Shown here: positions 19,268 through 30,653 of the stretch, one piece after another | How positions within the stretch are numbered: position 1 is the first letter of the stretch | How the letters are laid out: each line of letters starts with the position of its first letter | DNA from: an uncultured Alphaproteobacteria bacterium | GTDB lineage: Bacteria; Pseudomonadota; Alphaproteobacteria; HIMB59 | Assembly (NCBI GenBank): GCA_902610255.1 | Contig: CACLUX010000002.1 | Span: 62,001 to 126,000 of the forward strand | Direction of reading: 5' to 3' | Length of the DNA: 64,000 bases | Translations under genes and position numbers: made by a program | Notes under the pieces: model-generated | What the model saw: the letters and a program-made list of their open reading frames with translations, nothing else | Database searches by the model: none | What the model was told of the DNA's origin: nothing

Positions 19268-19560
19268 CTTTTGTAACCCTTATCATTTTTCTCTTTATGT
19301 TTTACTGAGTGTTTTTGAATTCTTCTTTTGACTAAACTTTCTTGATTACTTTCCTCAGCTTTAAAATTAAAAATTTCGTCAGAAGTATTATGTAACCAAT
19401 TATGAAATTGTGTTGGCAATGAGTCAGGTCCGAAACCAGGTGCATAAACTACCCATCTTTTAAAGATATTATTTTTGTCATGATAATATTTATTACCTAG
19501 CGAATCCTTATGAACAAGATTACCATTGAAAAAGGAATATAATTTAAAACCTAGGGACAT
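19252..19560 (-). CDS. NDUFA12-family NADH:ubiquinone oxidoreductase accessory subunit
   Basis: GNKYYHDKNNIFKRWVVYAPGFGPDSLPTQFHNWLHNTSDE; likely start MSLGFKLYSFF at 19560 (ORF track start 19575). Confidence 0.9.
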   Translation of the reverse strand: MSLGFKLYSFFNGNLVHKDSLGNKYYHDKNNIFKRWVVYAPGFGPDSLPTQFHNWLHNTSDEIFNFKAEESNQESLVKRRIQKHSVKHKEKNDKGYKSWQPK

Positions 19561-19587
19561 AATTAAGTATAACAAATTATTAAGATC

Positions 19588-20652
19588 ATGAGAATAATAC
19601 TTATCACACTTATTTTAACAGTCAATTTATCACATCCCCTCTTTGCAAAAATTGCAAGTGTAATTGGTAATCCAATATCACAAGAAATATATTTTGAGGT
19701 TAATAAAGATACTAAAAATTACCCTGCATCACTAACTAAAATTATGACACTTTATATTTTATTTGATGAACTAAGATTAAAAAATATTAACATAAATGAT
19801 CGTATTTACTTTTCCAAACATGCAACTTATCAAAAACCTTCTAAATTGGGGATAGAAGAGAAAGATTACATCACTGTAGATGAATTGATTGACTCCTTAA
19901 TAATCAAATCTGCAAATGATGCTGCAGTAGCAATAGCTGAAAAAATATCAGGTTCTGAAAAAAAATTTGTTGTTAAAATGAATGAGTATGCAAAGAAATT
20001 ACATTTAGATAATACAAATTTTGCAAATCCTCACGGTCTTCCCGATAGAGCTAATTTATCTACTGCTTATGACATGTTTAAATTGAGCTCTAGAATAATT
20101 ATAGATTTTCCTGAGCACTTACATCGATTTAAAAAAACAGAAGTTAAAATTAAAGGTAAAAATTATACGACTCATAATACATTATTAAAAAAATATAATC
20201 ATTACATTGGTTTAAAAACTGGTTATATAAGAAAATCTGGGTTTCAGATATCACTATTATCAATAAATGAAGGAAATTATCTATTAGGTATATATTTTGG
20301 AGGGAATTCCGCAAAAGAAAGAAATAATAAAATTAATTTTCTTATGAATAAATATAGAAATAAAAATACATCCAAAAATAAAGAGATTAAAAAATTAACT
20401 GTTAAGAATGAAAAGAAAAGTATTAGTAATTATACAGTTCAGACATCCTCTTTCAAAAAGATTAGTAAAACAAAGAAGCATATTAATTTACTGAAAAATA
20501 AAATAAAAATACTTAGAAGTTTTGAGCATCAAATTAAAAAAAAGGGTAGATATTTTATAAGTAATATTTATGTTGATGACTATCAAACAGCAAAAAACTT
20601 ATGTGATGAAATCAAATTATATAAATTAGACTGTTTGATTAAAACTAGTTAA
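19588..20652 (+). CDS. D-alanyl-D-alanine carboxypeptidase with C-terminal SPOR-like domain
   Basis: ORF 354 aa; PASLTKIMT (SxxK), SANDAAVAIAE (SxN), LKTGYIRKSG (KTG); C-terminal YTVQTSSFK...RYFISNIYVDDYQTAKNLCD SPOR-like. Confidence 0.9.
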   Translation: MRIILITLILTVNLSHPLFAKIASVIGNPISQEIYFEVNKDTKNYPASLTKIMTLYILFDELRLKNININDRIYFSKHATYQKPSKLGIEEKDYITVDELIDSLIIKSANDAAVAIAEKISGSEKKFVVKMNEYAKKLHLDNTNFANPHGLPDRANLSTAYDMFKLSSRIIIDFPEHLHRFKKTEVKIKGKNYTTHNTLLKKYNHYIGLKTGYIRKSGFQISLLSINEGNYLLGIYFGGNSAKERNNKINFLMNKYRNKNTSKNKEIKKLTVKNEKKSISNYTVQTSSFKKISKTKKHINLLKNKIKILRSFEHQIKKKGRYFISNIYVDDYQTAKNLCDEIKLYKLDCLIKTS

Positions 20653-22020
20653 CTCATTTATATCTAATGAATATGACTCAAGTATTGATATTAATTTAAT
20701 TAATTCTTCTTTAAATTTATCCTTAACAAAGTGTTCTAGTCTTAATACTATACAATTTTGAGTATTCGAGGCCCTTAGAAGAAACCAAAAATTTTCAGTT
20801 TCCAACCTTAGACCATCAATTGTAATTAAATTGGCCCCACTTTCGTAGTGTTTAGGAATATCCTCTAATATTTTATCTAAAAGACTGAATTTTATTTTTT
20901 CATCACAGTATAATTTTATCTCAGGTGTTGATGATGATTTCTTATAAATTTTTGTTAATTCATTTAATGTTTTTTTCGTATTATTGAGTATCTTAATTAG
21001 TTTCAAACAAGCGTATATGGCATCATCATATCCATAATATTTATAATTATAAAAAATATGTCCACTCATTTCACCTGCTATATCTGCATTTTTTGAAGAT
21101 ATCATCTCTTTAATTAAAGAGTGTCCAGTTTTTGACATATGAATGTCGACACCATTATTTTTAAGTGTATCAAAGAGTATTTTACTACATTTTACATCAG
21201 CTATAGCGACTAAGTTTTTTTTTTCTTTTAAAAGATCAAGAGACAAAAGTAAAAAAATAATATCTGAGTAAATTAATTCTCCTTTATTATCCAATATTCC
21301 AATTCGATCACCATCCCCATCAAAAGCAATACCTAAGTCAAATCGTTTTTCTTTAATATAGTTTGATATCTGAGTAATATTTTTCCTTATTGTTGGGTCG
21401 GGATGATGATTAGGAAAATTACCATCAATGCTTCTATTCAAAATAATATTAGTTCCTTTAATAGAATTAATAATTTTGTGAATTATTGGTGCTATAGCTC
21501 CATTTCCTGGATCCCAAACTATTCTTAACTTATCTAAATTATTAAATTGTGAAATAATTTCCTCTGTATAAGGAGTAATCACATCTTTAAATGTTAATTG
21601 ACCCAATGTTGAGGATAAAGAGGCATCATCTAAATCGTTTAAAGATTTTATCTTTTTTCCAAAAAAGGGTTTGTTATTAATAATTATTTTTAAACCATTA
21701 TATTCTTTTGGATTATGAGAACCTGTAATCATAATTAAGTTAGGAATATCCAGTTTTTTTGTAGCATAATAGCTCACTGGAGTTGGTATTAATGAAATAT
21801 CTACTACATCAACACCATATTCTCTAAAAGTATCAATAAGTTTATTTTTAATTTCTAAGGAAGATAACCTTCCATCATGACCTATGATAATTTTAGGAGT
21901 ATTATTATTAGAAATTATATTTGCGATTTTTTTTGCAATATTTTGTACATCCTCTAATTTTAATGATTTTTGGTAAATACCCCTAATATCATATTCTCTA
22001 AGTATTTCAGCGTTGATCAT
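20626..22020 (-). CDS. phosphomannomutase/phosphoglucomutase
   Basis: ORF 464 aa; LREYDIRGIY, TGSHNPKEYNG, AFDGDGDRIGILD, GEMSGHIFY. Confidence 0.94.
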   Translation of the reverse strand: MINAEILREYDIRGIYQKSLKLEDVQNIAKKIANIISNNNTPKIIIGHDGRLSSLEIKNKLIDTFREYGVDVVDISLIPTPVSYYATKKLDIPNLIMITGSHNPKEYNGLKIIINNKPFFGKKIKSLNDLDDASLSSTLGQLTFKDVITPYTEEIISQFNNLDKLRIVWDPGNGAIAPIIHKIINSIKGTNIILNRSIDGNFPNHHPDPTIRKNITQISNYIKEKRFDLGIAFDGDGDRIGILDNKGELIYSDIIFLLLSLDLLKEKKNLVAIADVKCSKILFDTLKNNGVDIHMSKTGHSLIKEMISSKNADIAGEMSGHIFYNYKYYGYDDAIYACLKLIKILNNTKKTLNELTKIYKKSSSTPEIKLYCDEKIKFSLLDKILEDIPKHYESGANLITIDGLRLETENFWFLLRASNTQNCIVLRLEHFVKDKFKEELIKLISILESYSLDINELTSFNQTV

Positions 22021-22029
22021 CGAAATAAA

Positions 22030-23328
22030 TTATAAATTTAATATGTAAGTTGCAATTGATAAAAATGACAGAAATCCAAATACATCTGTAAATGTTGTAA
22101 GTACAATACCAGAGGCTAAAGCTGGATCTATTTTCATTTTATTAATTGTTATTGGGATAATTATGCCTACCAAACAAGCGAAACCTAAATTTATTAAAAT
22201 GGCAAAAGATATCGCAAATGCTAATACAAGACTATCAAACCAATAATAAGCTATTAATCCCATTATTAAAGAAAGTGCAAAACCATTGATACTTCCTATT
22301 AAAAATTCTTTTACAACCAATTTAATATAGTTTGAATTGTTAATATCTTTTGTGGCAATAGCTCTTACGTATATGGTCATAGCTTGCGTGCCTGCATTAC
22401 CACCCATTGAAGCTACTATAGGCATCAAGACTGCAATCGCTATCATTTGCTGTAATTGGTCTGAATATATATCTATAACAAGAGATGCTAATATAGCTGT
22501 CAATAAATTTAATCCTAACCATATAAATCTTGAGGTGGCAGATGTAAAAGCACCTTTATAAAAGTCATTTACAAACAAACCTCCCAACTTTCTCATATCA
22601 TCCTCTGACTCTTCGTGATCAATTTCAACAACGTCATCAACTGTCATGATACCTATCATTTTATTATCTAAATTTACTACAGGTGCAGAAACCAAGCCAT
22701 ACTGTCGAAAGGTGTAGGCGATATCTTCAATTTTTTCATCAGATTTGATAACATGTATGTCTTTATAAATAATATCTTTTAATTTTTTTGATCTTTTTGA
22801 TCTTAGTACTCTTCCTGAAGGGATATAGCCTATAGGAATATTTTGGTCATCAACAATAAATATATTATAAAAATCTTTAGGTCCTCTTCGGGTATTTCTT
22901 AATTGATCAATTAGTTCACCAACCGTTAAATTAGATTTTATCGAAAGATAGTCTCTATTCATAAGCCTACCAGCAGAATTTTCGTCATACTGTAAACTTT
23001 GCTCTATTCTTTCTCTTTGCTGAGATCCAAGCTTGGAAAGTATTTGAACTAATTCTTTAGTTTCAAAGTCGCCAAGGATTTCAACCGCATCATCTAAATC
23101 TAAGTATTTAATTAAATTAATTAATTGTTTATTTGGAATCATATGCAAAATATCGTCACGCGTTTCTTCTCGTAAGTAAGCAATAAAATCTGGGTGAAAG
23201 TTTTTAGTATTAGTTTTTAGTATAGAAGACTGTATTTCGTATGGGAGACTTTCAATACTATCTGCTTGATCTGCAGAATGAAGAGATTTTATTGACTCAA
23301 TATATTCTTTTTTATTAAATTTTTGCAT
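22030..23328 (-). CDS. mgtE: magnesium transporter MgtE
   Basis: ORF 432 aa; MgtE N-domain, paired CBS domains, TM region with PIVASMGGNAGTQAMTIYVRAIA. Confidence 0.95.
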   Translation of the reverse strand: MQKFNKKEYIESIKSLHSADQADSIESLPYEIQSSILKTNTKNFHPDFIAYLREETRDDILHMIPNKQLINLIKYLDLDDAVEILGDFETKELVQILSKLGSQQRERIEQSLQYDENSAGRLMNRDYLSIKSNLTVGELIDQLRNTRRGPKDFYNIFIVDDQNIPIGYIPSGRVLRSKRSKKLKDIIYKDIHVIKSDEKIEDIAYTFRQYGLVSAPVVNLDNKMIGIMTVDDVVEIDHEESEDDMRKLGGLFVNDFYKGAFTSATSRFIWLGLNLLTAILASLVIDIYSDQLQQMIAIAVLMPIVASMGGNAGTQAMTIYVRAIATKDINNSNYIKLVVKEFLIGSINGFALSLIMGLIAYYWFDSLVLAFAISFAILINLGFACLVGIIIPITINKMKIDPALASGIVLTTFTDVFGFLSFLSIATYILNL

Positions 23329-23342
23329 TTATATTATAAATA

Positions 23343-23430
23343 TGGTGCGGACGAGAAGACTCGAACTTCCACAGGATTTGATCCCACAGCGACCTCAACG
23401 CTGCGCGTCTACCAGTTCCGCCACGTCCGC
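23343..23430 (-). tRNA. tRNA-Leu(GAG)
   Basis: Reverse complement GCGGACGTGGCGGAACTGGTAGACGCGCAGCGTTGAGGTCGCTG...GTCCGCACCA; long variable arm, anticodon GAG. Confidence 0.95.
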
Positions 23431-23454
23431 AATTAATAGATTAATTAATAAAGA

Positions 23455-24081
23455 ATGATTGAAATAAAACAACTAAAAGGGCAAAAAAAATATCAAGAAG
23501 TTACAAAATTAATGAATAAACATATTCAAAAAATGTCTGAAAATATAAAAGAAGAGGAAATATGGTTCTTAGAACATCAAAATGTCTTTACTGCAGGAAG
23601 CTCTACTCCCAAAGAATTTAAAATAGATAAAATAAATAAGATCCCAGTAATTAAAGTTAATAGAGGTGGTAAAATCACTTTTCATGGCCCCGGCCAATTA
23701 GTAATTTATCCTTTAATTAATTTAAAAAAGAGAAAAAAGAATATTATAGATTACATAAATTCATTAGAAAATATATGTATAAAAGCATTCAAGAGAAATG
23801 ATATTAAACTTTTTCGAAAAAAAGAAAAAAATAGAGGTTTGTGGGTTGAAAATAATAATGAATTAAAAAAAATAATATTTATTGGTCTTAGATACTCTAA
23901 AGGCATCATTCATCATGGGTTATCAATTAATTTTGATCTTGATTTAGATAATTTTCAAAAAATCGATCCTTGTGGTCTTAATTCCAAAGATATAAGTAGC
24001 TTAAAAGAACTAAAAATAAATTATAATAAAGGAAAAATATATCAAGATCTTAAAGAAGAATTTATGAAAGTATTTTATTAG
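23455..24081 (+). CDS. lipB: lipoyl(octanoyl) transferase
   Basis: ORF 208 aa; VNRGGKITFHGPGQLVIYPLINL, HHGLSINFDLDLDNFQKIDPCG. Confidence 0.93.
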   Translation: MIEIKQLKGQKKYQEVTKLMNKHIQKMSENIKEEEIWFLEHQNVFTAGSSTPKEFKIDKINKIPVIKVNRGGKITFHGPGQLVIYPLINLKKRKKNIIDYINSLENICIKAFKRNDIKLFRKKEKNRGLWVENNNELKKIIFIGLRYSKGIIHHGLSINFDLDLDNFQKIDPCGLNSKDISSLKELKINYNKGKIYQDLKEEFMKVFY

Positions 24082-24874
24082 GGTTTATTTTAAATTTATA
24101 AAATTTCCCATCTAGTTTAAAAATAATTTTATAAGAACAAAGAAGAAGTTTATTAAATTTATTGCCAGAAAACTTTTTATCACCAATTATAGGATTTTTA
24201 TTAAGATAGAATTGAAGTCTGATTTGATGTTTTTTTCCTGTAAATAATTTAATCAAATAACAATTTTCATGATTACCTAATTGAATTTTTCTATAAGCTA
24301 GTTTTAATTCCTTCTTATCAGAATTATAATTAGTCAAAGTATCAGTATTTTTATTAAATTTATTATTAGTTACTGAAATATAGAATTTTTTGATTTGATT
24401 ATTTAAAAATAAAGATGAGATTTTACTAGCAGTAATTCTATTTTTTGCAAAAAGCATGACCCCTGAGGTGTCTTTGTCTAATCTGTGAACTATATATAAT
24501 TTATGTTTGATTACATTTTCATATATATCTTTTAATGAAATAAATACTTTAGATCCTCTTTGAACAGAATATCCATCAATTTTGTTAATAACTATAAAAT
24601 CATCGTTTTGAAATATTATATGATCTTTAAAAATCTTTTTTTTATCTTTATTTAGTTTAATAGTATTTGATAACTCATTATTGATCTCAAATTTATAATA
24701 TATATATACAACATCACCTTTAATTAATGGCGAATTAGCTTTAGATTTTTTGTTATTAATTTTTATTTTGTATTTTCTTATTAATCTTTGTAACAAAGAT
24801 AAAGGTATAGACTCAAAATATTGAAATAAAAACTTATCTAATCTTTTATAACTTTGATCTATCTTAATTTGCAA
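24062..24874 (-). CDS. RluA/RluC/RluD-family 23S rRNA pseudouridine synthase
   Basis: ORF 270 aa; S4-like N-terminus, IVHRLDKDTSGVMLFAKN, GKKHQIRLQF. Confidence 0.92.
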   Translation of the reverse strand: MQIKIDQSYKRLDKFLFQYFESIPLSLLQRLIRKYKIKINNKKSKANSPLIKGDVVYIYYKFEINNELSNTIKLNKDKKKIFKDHIIFQNDDFIVINKIDGYSVQRGSKVFISLKDIYENVIKHKLYIVHRLDKDTSGVMLFAKNRITASKISSLFLNNQIKKFYISVTNNKFNKNTDTLTNYNSDKKELKLAYRKIQLGNHENCYLIKLFTGKKHQIRLQFYLNKNPIIGDKKFSGNKFNKLLLCSYKIIFKLDGKFYKFKINPNKILS

Positions 24875-25220
24875 ATCTAAGACTAATCATATGAAATAAA
24901 TAAAAGAAAATAAAAGATATAAAAATATTAAAAGAAAAATATATTAATGCTTTGATAAAAGATTTATCAGAAACTAATGAAAATAGTTCAATATTGAAGG
25001 AAGATAGAGTGGTAAAACTACCAAATAATCCGACATAAAAAAAAATATATAGTGCACCATTAAATTTATTTAAAAAATAACCTGCCATAGCAGATCCAGT
25101 GATATTTACTAATATAGTTGCTGTGGGTAGCCCTAAAAAAGTGAAATTTAAAATACTGAAGAAGTAACGAAGGCTTGATCCTAATATAGCACCTATAACG
25201 AGTGCTAAATAAGATGACAT
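24864..25220 (-). CDS. crcB: fluoride channel CrcB/Fluc
   Basis: ORF 118 aa; GAILGSSLRYF, LPTATILVNITGSAMAGYF, GLFGSFTTLSSFNIE. Confidence 0.92.
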   Translation of the reverse strand: MSSYLALVIGAILGSSLRYFFSILNFTFLGLPTATILVNITGSAMAGYFLNKFNGALYIFFYVGLFGSFTTLSSFNIELFSLVSDKSFIKALIYFSFNIFISFIFFYLFHMISLRFAN

Positions 25221-25226
25221 AGTTTT

Positions 25227-25583
25227 TTATTTTACGAACTGAATAATACTTGTGTGAGCAAAATCACCAAATCTGTTGCCTTTTTTAATAATGCGAGTGT
25301 ACCCACCATTTCTATTTTTTTGCTCTTTAGAAATTTCAGAAAATAATTTTTGACAAGCTTCCTTATTATTAAAAAGCTTGCTTAATATATATTTTCTATT
25401 ACTTAAGTTATCATTTTTAGCTTTTGTAACTAATTTCTCAATAAAAGGTCTAAGCTCTTTAGCTTTTTCAGTTGTAGTAGTTATAGTCTCATGCTTAATT
25501 AGACTAATAGATAAGTTTTTTAACAAAGCCAGTCTGTGGGAGGAAGTTCTATTTAACTTTCTTTGTTTAAGACCGTGTTTCAT
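25227..25583 (-). CDS. rplQ: 50S ribosomal protein L17
   Basis: [24 protein letters not shown]; downstream of rpoA. Confidence 0.98.
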   Translation of the reverse strand: MKHGLKQRKLNRTSSHRLALLKNLSISLIKHETITTTTEKAKELRPFIEKLVTKAKNDNLSNRKYILSKLFNNKEACQKLFSEISKEQKNRNGGYTRIIKKGNRFGDFAHTSIIQFVK

Positions 25584-26611
25584 TATACCTTAAAGGGGTC
25601 TTCGTACTTTTTTGATAACTCTTCTATATTTTCTGGTGGCCAGCCAGGTAAGTCCATTCCCATAGAGAGACTCATTGAGGATAACACTTCTTTGATCTCA
25701 TCTAGTGATTTTCTTCCAAAATTAGGCGTTCTTAGCATTTCCCCTTCAGTTTTTTGAACTAAATCACCTATATAAAATATATTGTCGTTTTTTAAACAGT
25801 TAGCTGATCTAACTGAAAGTTCAAGTTCATCAACTTTCTTAAGTAAGTTCTTATTAAACTGAGGTTCGTTTGAAGATTGTAATTTTTTTCTTTCATCTTC
25901 AGTAGGTTCTTCAAAATTGATAAATGGCTTAAGTTGGTCTTGAAGAATTCTTGCCGCTAAAGCTGCAGCATCATCTGGAGACACTGTCCCATTTGTTTCA
26001 ATATCTAAGATAAGTTTATCAAATTCAGTATCTTGTCCAATTCTGGAATTTTCTACATTAAATGAAACTCTTTTCACTGGGCTGTATGTTGCATCAAGAA
26101 TAATTTGTCCAACACTTTTATTTTCATTATCTTTATTTTTTTCAGCAGATATATAACCCTTATTAACATCTAAGAATATCTCTAAATTCACTTCTCTGTT
26201 GGAGTCTACATTCATAATAATTGCATCTTTATCAACAATTTCAACTTCTGGATTATCTTCAAAATCAGATGAAACTACTTCTTTTGGGCCTTTAATGTTT
26301 AAACTTAATTTTTGAGAGTGATCACTTTTTGAATTAAAAGTTACATTCTTTAGATTCATAATAATATCTGTAACATCCTCTCTGACTCCTTCAATTGTAG
26401 AAAATTCATGAAGCACACCATTAATTTTGATGGAAGAAATTGCAGTTCCTTGCAGTGAAGATAAAAGTACTCTTCTTAAGGCATTACCTAATGTAGTACC
26501 AAAACCCTTTTCTAAGGGTTCGATAACAACAGTTCCAAATTTTTTATTATCACTTATTTTGTAATCAACTTTGTTTGGTTTGACCAAGGTTATCCAATTA
26601 TTTTCAATCAA
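25583..26611 (-). CDS. rpoA: RNA polymerase alpha subunit
   Basis: [17 protein letters not shown]; alpha-[21 protein letters not shown]. Confidence 0.98.
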   Translation of the reverse strand: MIENNWITLVKPNKVDYKISDNKKFGTVVIEPLEKGFGTTLGNALRRVLLSSLQGTAISSIKINGVLHEFSTIEGVREDVTDIIMNLKNVTFNSKSDHSQKLSLNIKGPKEVVSSDFEDNPEVEIVDKDAIIMNVDSNREVNLEIFLDVNKGYISAEKNKDNENKSVGQIILDATYSPVKRVSFNVENSRIGQDTEFDKLILDIETNGTVSPDDAAALAARILQDQLKPFINFEEPTEDERKKLQSSNEPQFNKNLLKKVDELELSVRSANCLKNDNIFYIGDLVQKTEGEMLRTPNFGRKSLDEIKEVLSSMSLSMGMDLPGWPPENIEELSKKYEDPFKV

Positions 26612-26634
26612 TTTTTAACTCCTATAAATTTAGT

Positions 26635-27033
26635 TTACACTCTTCGTTTCTTTTTAGGCCGACATCCATTATGTGGAAGCGGTGTAACATCTTTAATATT
26701 GTTAATGATAAATCCTATATTTTGTAGAGCTCTTAAAGCAGACTCTCTACCTGAACCTGGACCTTTCATGAGCACATCAAGTTTTCTTAGTCCAATATCA
26801 TATGCTTTTTTTCCTGCAGCATCTGTTGCAATTTGCGCAGCGTATGGGGTAGATTTTTTTGAACCTCTAAAACCCATAGAGCCGCTTGATGACCACGATA
26901 CCGCATTACCACTTACATCAGAAATAGTTACAATAGTATTATTAAAAGAGCTCTTGATGTGAACAACACCGTTCTGTCCAAAACTTTTTTTTGATTTTTT
27001 TTTATCAGAAGTTTTTTTTTCGTTTTTAACCAT
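26635..27033 (-). CDS. rpsK: 30S ribosomal protein S11
   Basis: [28 protein letters not shown]. Confidence 0.98.
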   Translation of the reverse strand: MVKNEKKTSDKKKSKKSFGQNGVVHIKSSFNNTIVTISDVSGNAVSWSSSGSMGFRGSKKSTPYAAQIATDAAGKKAYDIGLRKLDVLMKGPGSGRESALRALQNIGFIINNIKDVTPLPHNGCRPKKKRRV

Positions 27034-27034
27034 T

Positions 27035-27412
27035 TTATTTAGTTACTTTTTTCTTTCCAGCAATTGCTACAGCTTTACCTTTTCTAGTCCTTGCATTTGT
27101 ATGAGTTCTTTGACCTCTTGTTGGGAGTTGCTTCCTATGTCTTAAACCACGATAGCATCCTAAATCTTTAAGTCTTTTTATATTCTGAGAAACTGTTCTT
27201 CTTAAATCACCTTCAACGGTATAACTTTCATCAATTGATTTTCTAATTTTTGATATTTCATCTTCAGAAAAATCTTTAATTCTCTTAGTTGGATCTAAAC
27301 TATTTGCTTTTAAAATATCAAGTGCATATTTAGGGCCTATTCCATGAATATAAGTCAGAGAAACTAAAGCTCTTTTATTTACTGGTAGGTTTACGCCTGC
27401 TATTCTTGCCAA
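27035..27412 (-). CDS. rpsM: 30S ribosomal protein S13
   Basis: [51 protein letters not shown]. Confidence 0.98.
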   Translation of the reverse strand: MARIAGVNLPVNKRALVSLTYIHGIGPKYALDILKANSLDPTKRIKDFSEDEISKIRKSIDESYTVEGDLRRTVSQNIKRLKDLGCYRGLRHRKQLPTRGQRTHTNARTRKGKAVAIAGKKKVTK

Positions 27413-27473
27413 TTGAGATCTCCTGAATTGGTGAAATTATTAAAAAAGCATTTAAAAGTCAATATAAATTACC

Positions 27474-28028
27474 TTAATTTAATCCAAGTTTATCAACGAT
27501 TTTAGCAGTTACAGTACTGATTTCATCATTCGCTTGTATGTCATTAACTAAATAATTTTTTTTTAAAGAATTTAATATTTCTAGATGAGATTTTTTATAA
27601 ATTTGTAGTCTTTTTTCAAAAAAACTATCATCAGCCCTAGACTCTTCCATTGACCTTTTTTTAATTCTCTCAAGAAGTTGCTCATCATCAACTTCAAAAT
27701 TGATAATACTTAAATCTTTGGTCTCAAATATTTCGAGAAGTGAGTCTGCTTGAATTGAACTTCTAGGAAAACCATCAATCAAAATCTGCTCATTTGACAA
27801 AGTGTTTACTTTTTCTTTTAGCACTGAAATAACAATTGTATCCTCAATTAAGTCACCATTATCCATTTTATTTTTAATATCTTTTCCTAAAATACTCTCA
27901 TCTTGAGATTTCTCTTTCAAAAGAGAGCTAACAGTTAAAATGTTCAAATCAGGTAAAATACTTTCTTTTAAAATGTTTGCTTGCGTGCCCTTACCACATC
28001 CAGGAGGGCCAATAAATATTATAACCAT
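27474..28028 (-). CDS. adk: adenylate kinase
   Basis: IFIGPPGCGKGTQA, LIDGFPRS. Confidence 0.95.
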   Translation of the reverse strand: MVIIFIGPPGCGKGTQANILKESILPDLNILTVSSLLKEKSQDESILGKDIKNKMDNGDLIEDTIVISVLKEKVNTLSNEQILIDGFPRSSIQADSLLEIFETKDLSIINFEVDDEQLLERIKKRSMEESRADDSFFEKRLQIYKKSHLEILNSLKKNYLVNDIQANDEISTVTAKIVDKLGLN

Positions 28029-29347
28029 TTACTTTTATAAATTTTATTTTTGCTTAATAATTTTTCATATTGGGATGAAAATAATTGTGTTTGAATTTGT
28101 GAAAAGAAATCCATTGCCACAATAACTACTATCAAAAGACTTGTTCCTCCTAAATAAAAAGGAACTGATAGTCTAGCTATTAAAAATTCTGGAATTAAAG
28201 CAATTAATCCTAAATAAATAGCACCTACAAAAGTTAGCCGATATATAACATGTTCTAAGTAAGTGGCTGTTTGCTCACCTGGTCTATAACCTAAAACAAA
28301 ACCTCCATTATTTCTTAAATTTTCTGCCTGTTCTTTAGGGTTGAAAACAATACTGGTATAAAAAAATGCAAAGAAAACAATCAGACCAAAGAAAAACGCC
28401 ATATAAAGTGGTTTTCCATGTGACAAGTAAAATCCTAAACTAGATAAGAAACCAGAACTTTCAGGTGAAAAATTAGAAATAGTGTTAGGAAAAAGTAACA
28501 ATGATGATGCAAATATAGCAGGGATAACACCAGATATATTTATTTTTATTGGTAAATAAGAAGATTGACCACCAAATACTTTATTTCCTACTTGACGTTT
28601 TGGATATTGAACTAATAACCTTCTTTGAGCTCTTTCTATAAATACAATTATTACTATTAGTATGAGAAGTAAAAAAATTATTGATATAATTGCAATAGCT
28701 GATAGAGCTCCAGTTCTTCCAAGTTCAAATGTATTGAAAATAGCAAAGGGAAGATTAGCTACAATACCTGAGAAAATTATAATTGAAATTCCACTTCCAA
28801 ATCCATTTTCAGTTATCTGTTCACCCAGCCACATTAGAAATATAGTTCCAGATGTCATTGTTATAACTGCAGAAATTTGGAAGAAAGCTACACTTCCTAA
28901 AGTTGGATCTACTGTATCTGATAAATTTAGTATACCATTTGAAATACCATAACTTTGGAAAAGTCCTAAAACTATTGTTAAATATCTAGTGTATTGTTGA
29001 ATTTTTTTTCTACCTTGAGTGCCCTGTTCTTTAAGAGCTTTTAAACTATCAAAGGATGACTGCATTAGTGTCATTATAATAGATGCTGAAATATATGGCA
29101 TAACCCCTAACGTAAATATAGACATACGCATTAAAGCTCCACCAGAAAACATGTCAAATATTCCTAAAATTCCCCCACGATGTTGTTCGAATATTTGTTC
29201 TAAAACAGCTGAGTTAATACCAGGAACAGGAATATATGTTCCAAGACGATAAACAGCTATTGCAAATAAAACAAAACCTAATTTTTTAAACAAGCCTGAG
29301 CTTTTTATTGCTTCGCTATAGTCAATATTTGGTACTTTTATATTCAT
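28019..29347 (-). CDS. secY: preprotein translocase SecY
   Basis: ORF 442 aa; YRLGTYIPVPGI, multiple TMs, FNPKEQAENLRNNGGFVLGYRPGEQTATYL. Confidence 0.97.
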   Translation of the reverse strand: MNIKVPNIDYSEAIKSSGLFKKLGFVLFAIAVYRLGTYIPVPGINSAVLEQIFEQHRGGILGIFDMFSGGALMRMSIFTLGVMPYISASIIMTLMQSSFDSLKALKEQGTQGRKKIQQYTRYLTIVLGLFQSYGISNGILNLSDTVDPTLGSVAFFQISAVITMTSGTIFLMWLGEQITENGFGSGISIIIFSGIVANLPFAIFNTFELGRTGALSAIAIISIIFLLLILIVIIVFIERAQRRLLVQYPKRQVGNKVFGGQSSYLPIKINISGVIPAIFASSLLLFPNTISNFSPESSGFLSSLGFYLSHGKPLYMAFFFGLIVFFAFFYTSIVFNPKEQAENLRNNGGFVLGYRPGEQTATYLEHVIYRLTFVGAIYLGLIALIPEFLIARLSVPFYLGGTSLLIVVIVAMDFFSQIQTQLFSSQYEKLLSKNKIYKSKWL

Positions 29348-29356
29348 AATCTAAAA

Positions 29357-29791
29357 TTATGATGTAGATCCACCTAGTTCCTCTATCCTTTTTTTAGCAC
29401 CGGGAGTAACCTTAAAATTTTTAAATTGGAGTTTCTTTTTAAACTGAATTGAGTCGATTAGTTTAATTGATTTTTTATAATCTTTCTTTTTTAAGAAACC
29501 TTCTTGTATTAAAAAATTATTATCAATTAAAGAATTTTCTTTAAACTTATTAAAACTTACTAAAGACAAAGTTAAAGATTTAGGATTTATTTTTTTTAGT
29601 GAATTAAAACCTCTTTTTGGGGTTTTTCTATAAATAGGCATTTGACCACCCTCAAAATTTCTAACAGCAACGCCTGATCTAGATTTTTGCCCTTTGTGGC
29701 CCCTACCAGCTGTTTTTCCTAATCCAGAACCAATTCCTTTTCCTTTTCTTTTTCTATTTTTTTGGCGTTGTTTTAAAATTTGATTTATCAT
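29357..29791 (-). CDS. rplO: 50S ribosomal protein L15
   Basis: [28 protein letters not shown]. Confidence 0.97.
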   Translation of the reverse strand: MINQILKQRQKNRKRKGKGIGSGLGKTAGRGHKGQKSRSGVAVRNFEGGQMPIYRKTPKRGFNSLKKINPKSLTLSLVSFNKFKENSLIDNNFLIQEGFLKKKDYKKSIKLIDSIQFKKKLQFKNFKVTPGAKKRIEELGGSTS

Positions 29792-29793
29792 TC

Positions 29794-30306
29794 TTAGTTT
29801 TCTCTTTTACTAATTACAGAATTTATCTCTATACTTCTTCTGGCAGATACTGATTTTGGTGTATTGATACTTTTTAGAGCTTTAATTGTTGATCGAACAA
29901 TATTGTGTGGATTTTTTGTTCCAATAGCTTTAGACACAACATCCGAAATGCCCAATGCCTCAAAGATAGCCCTAGATGGACCACCAGATATTATACCCGT
30001 TCCTTTTGGAGCAGATCTTAAAATTACTGTGCTTGAGGAAAATTTGGCTTTTACATCATGATGAATAGTTCTACCCTCTCTTAAAGGAATTCTAACCATA
30101 GTTTTCTTAGCTTCTTCAGATGCTTTTCTGATTGCTTCAGGTACTTCTTTAGCTTTTCCTGATCCAAAACCAACTCTACCTTGTCCATCTCCACTTACAA
30201 CAAGAGCGGCAAATCCAAATCTTCTTCCACCTTTGACAACTTTAGAAACTCTTCTAACTGAAATAAGCTTTTCTATTAATTCTTTATTTGTATTGTTTTC
30301 TAACAT
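29794..30306 (-). CDS. rpsE: 30S ribosomal protein S5
   Basis: [45 protein letters not shown]. Confidence 0.98.
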   Translation of the reverse strand: MLENNTNKELIEKLISVRRVSKVVKGGRRFGFAALVVSGDGQGRVGFGSGKAKEVPEAIRKASEEAKKTMVRIPLREGRTIHHDVKAKFSSSTVILRSAPKGTGIISGGPSRAIFEALGISDVVSKAIGTKNPHNIVRSTIKALKSINTPKSVSARRSIEINSVISKREN

Positions 30307-30653
30307 TAAAACGATAAACCCTTTTCTCTTGCCGCATCAGCTAATACTTTAAGTCTTCCATGATACTTATATGACCCTTTATCAAATTTTACCTCTTTAA
30401 TACCTTTTTCTATAGCTAGTTCGGCAATTTTTGAACCAACGATTTTAGCTACGTCAATTTTTTTTTGCCCCTCAGCTTTCTCTAATTTAACTGAAGAAAA
30501 TGAGCATAATGTTTTATCATTAGTCTCAGATAATACTGAAGCATAAATGTGTTTAGAAGATCTAAAAACTAAGAGTTTGTGTTTTTTTATACTACTCAAT
30601 TTTTTTCTAACTCTTAATTTTCTTCGAGCAGCTCTAGTTTTATCTTTATTCAT
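30306..30653 (-). CDS. rplR: 50S ribosomal protein L18
   Basis: Gene context; [37 protein letters not shown]. Confidence 0.96.
   Translation of the reverse strand: MNKDKTRAARRKLRVRKKLSSIKKHKLLVFRSSKHIYASVLSETNDKTLCSFSSVKLEKAEGQKKIDVAKIVGSKIAELAIEKGIKEVKFDKGSYKYHGRLKVLADAAREKGLSF

Noticed and set aside
24864-25226. Fluoride riboswitch for crcB
   Set aside because: Only 6 nt separate crcB from rplQ; no room for a riboswitch.
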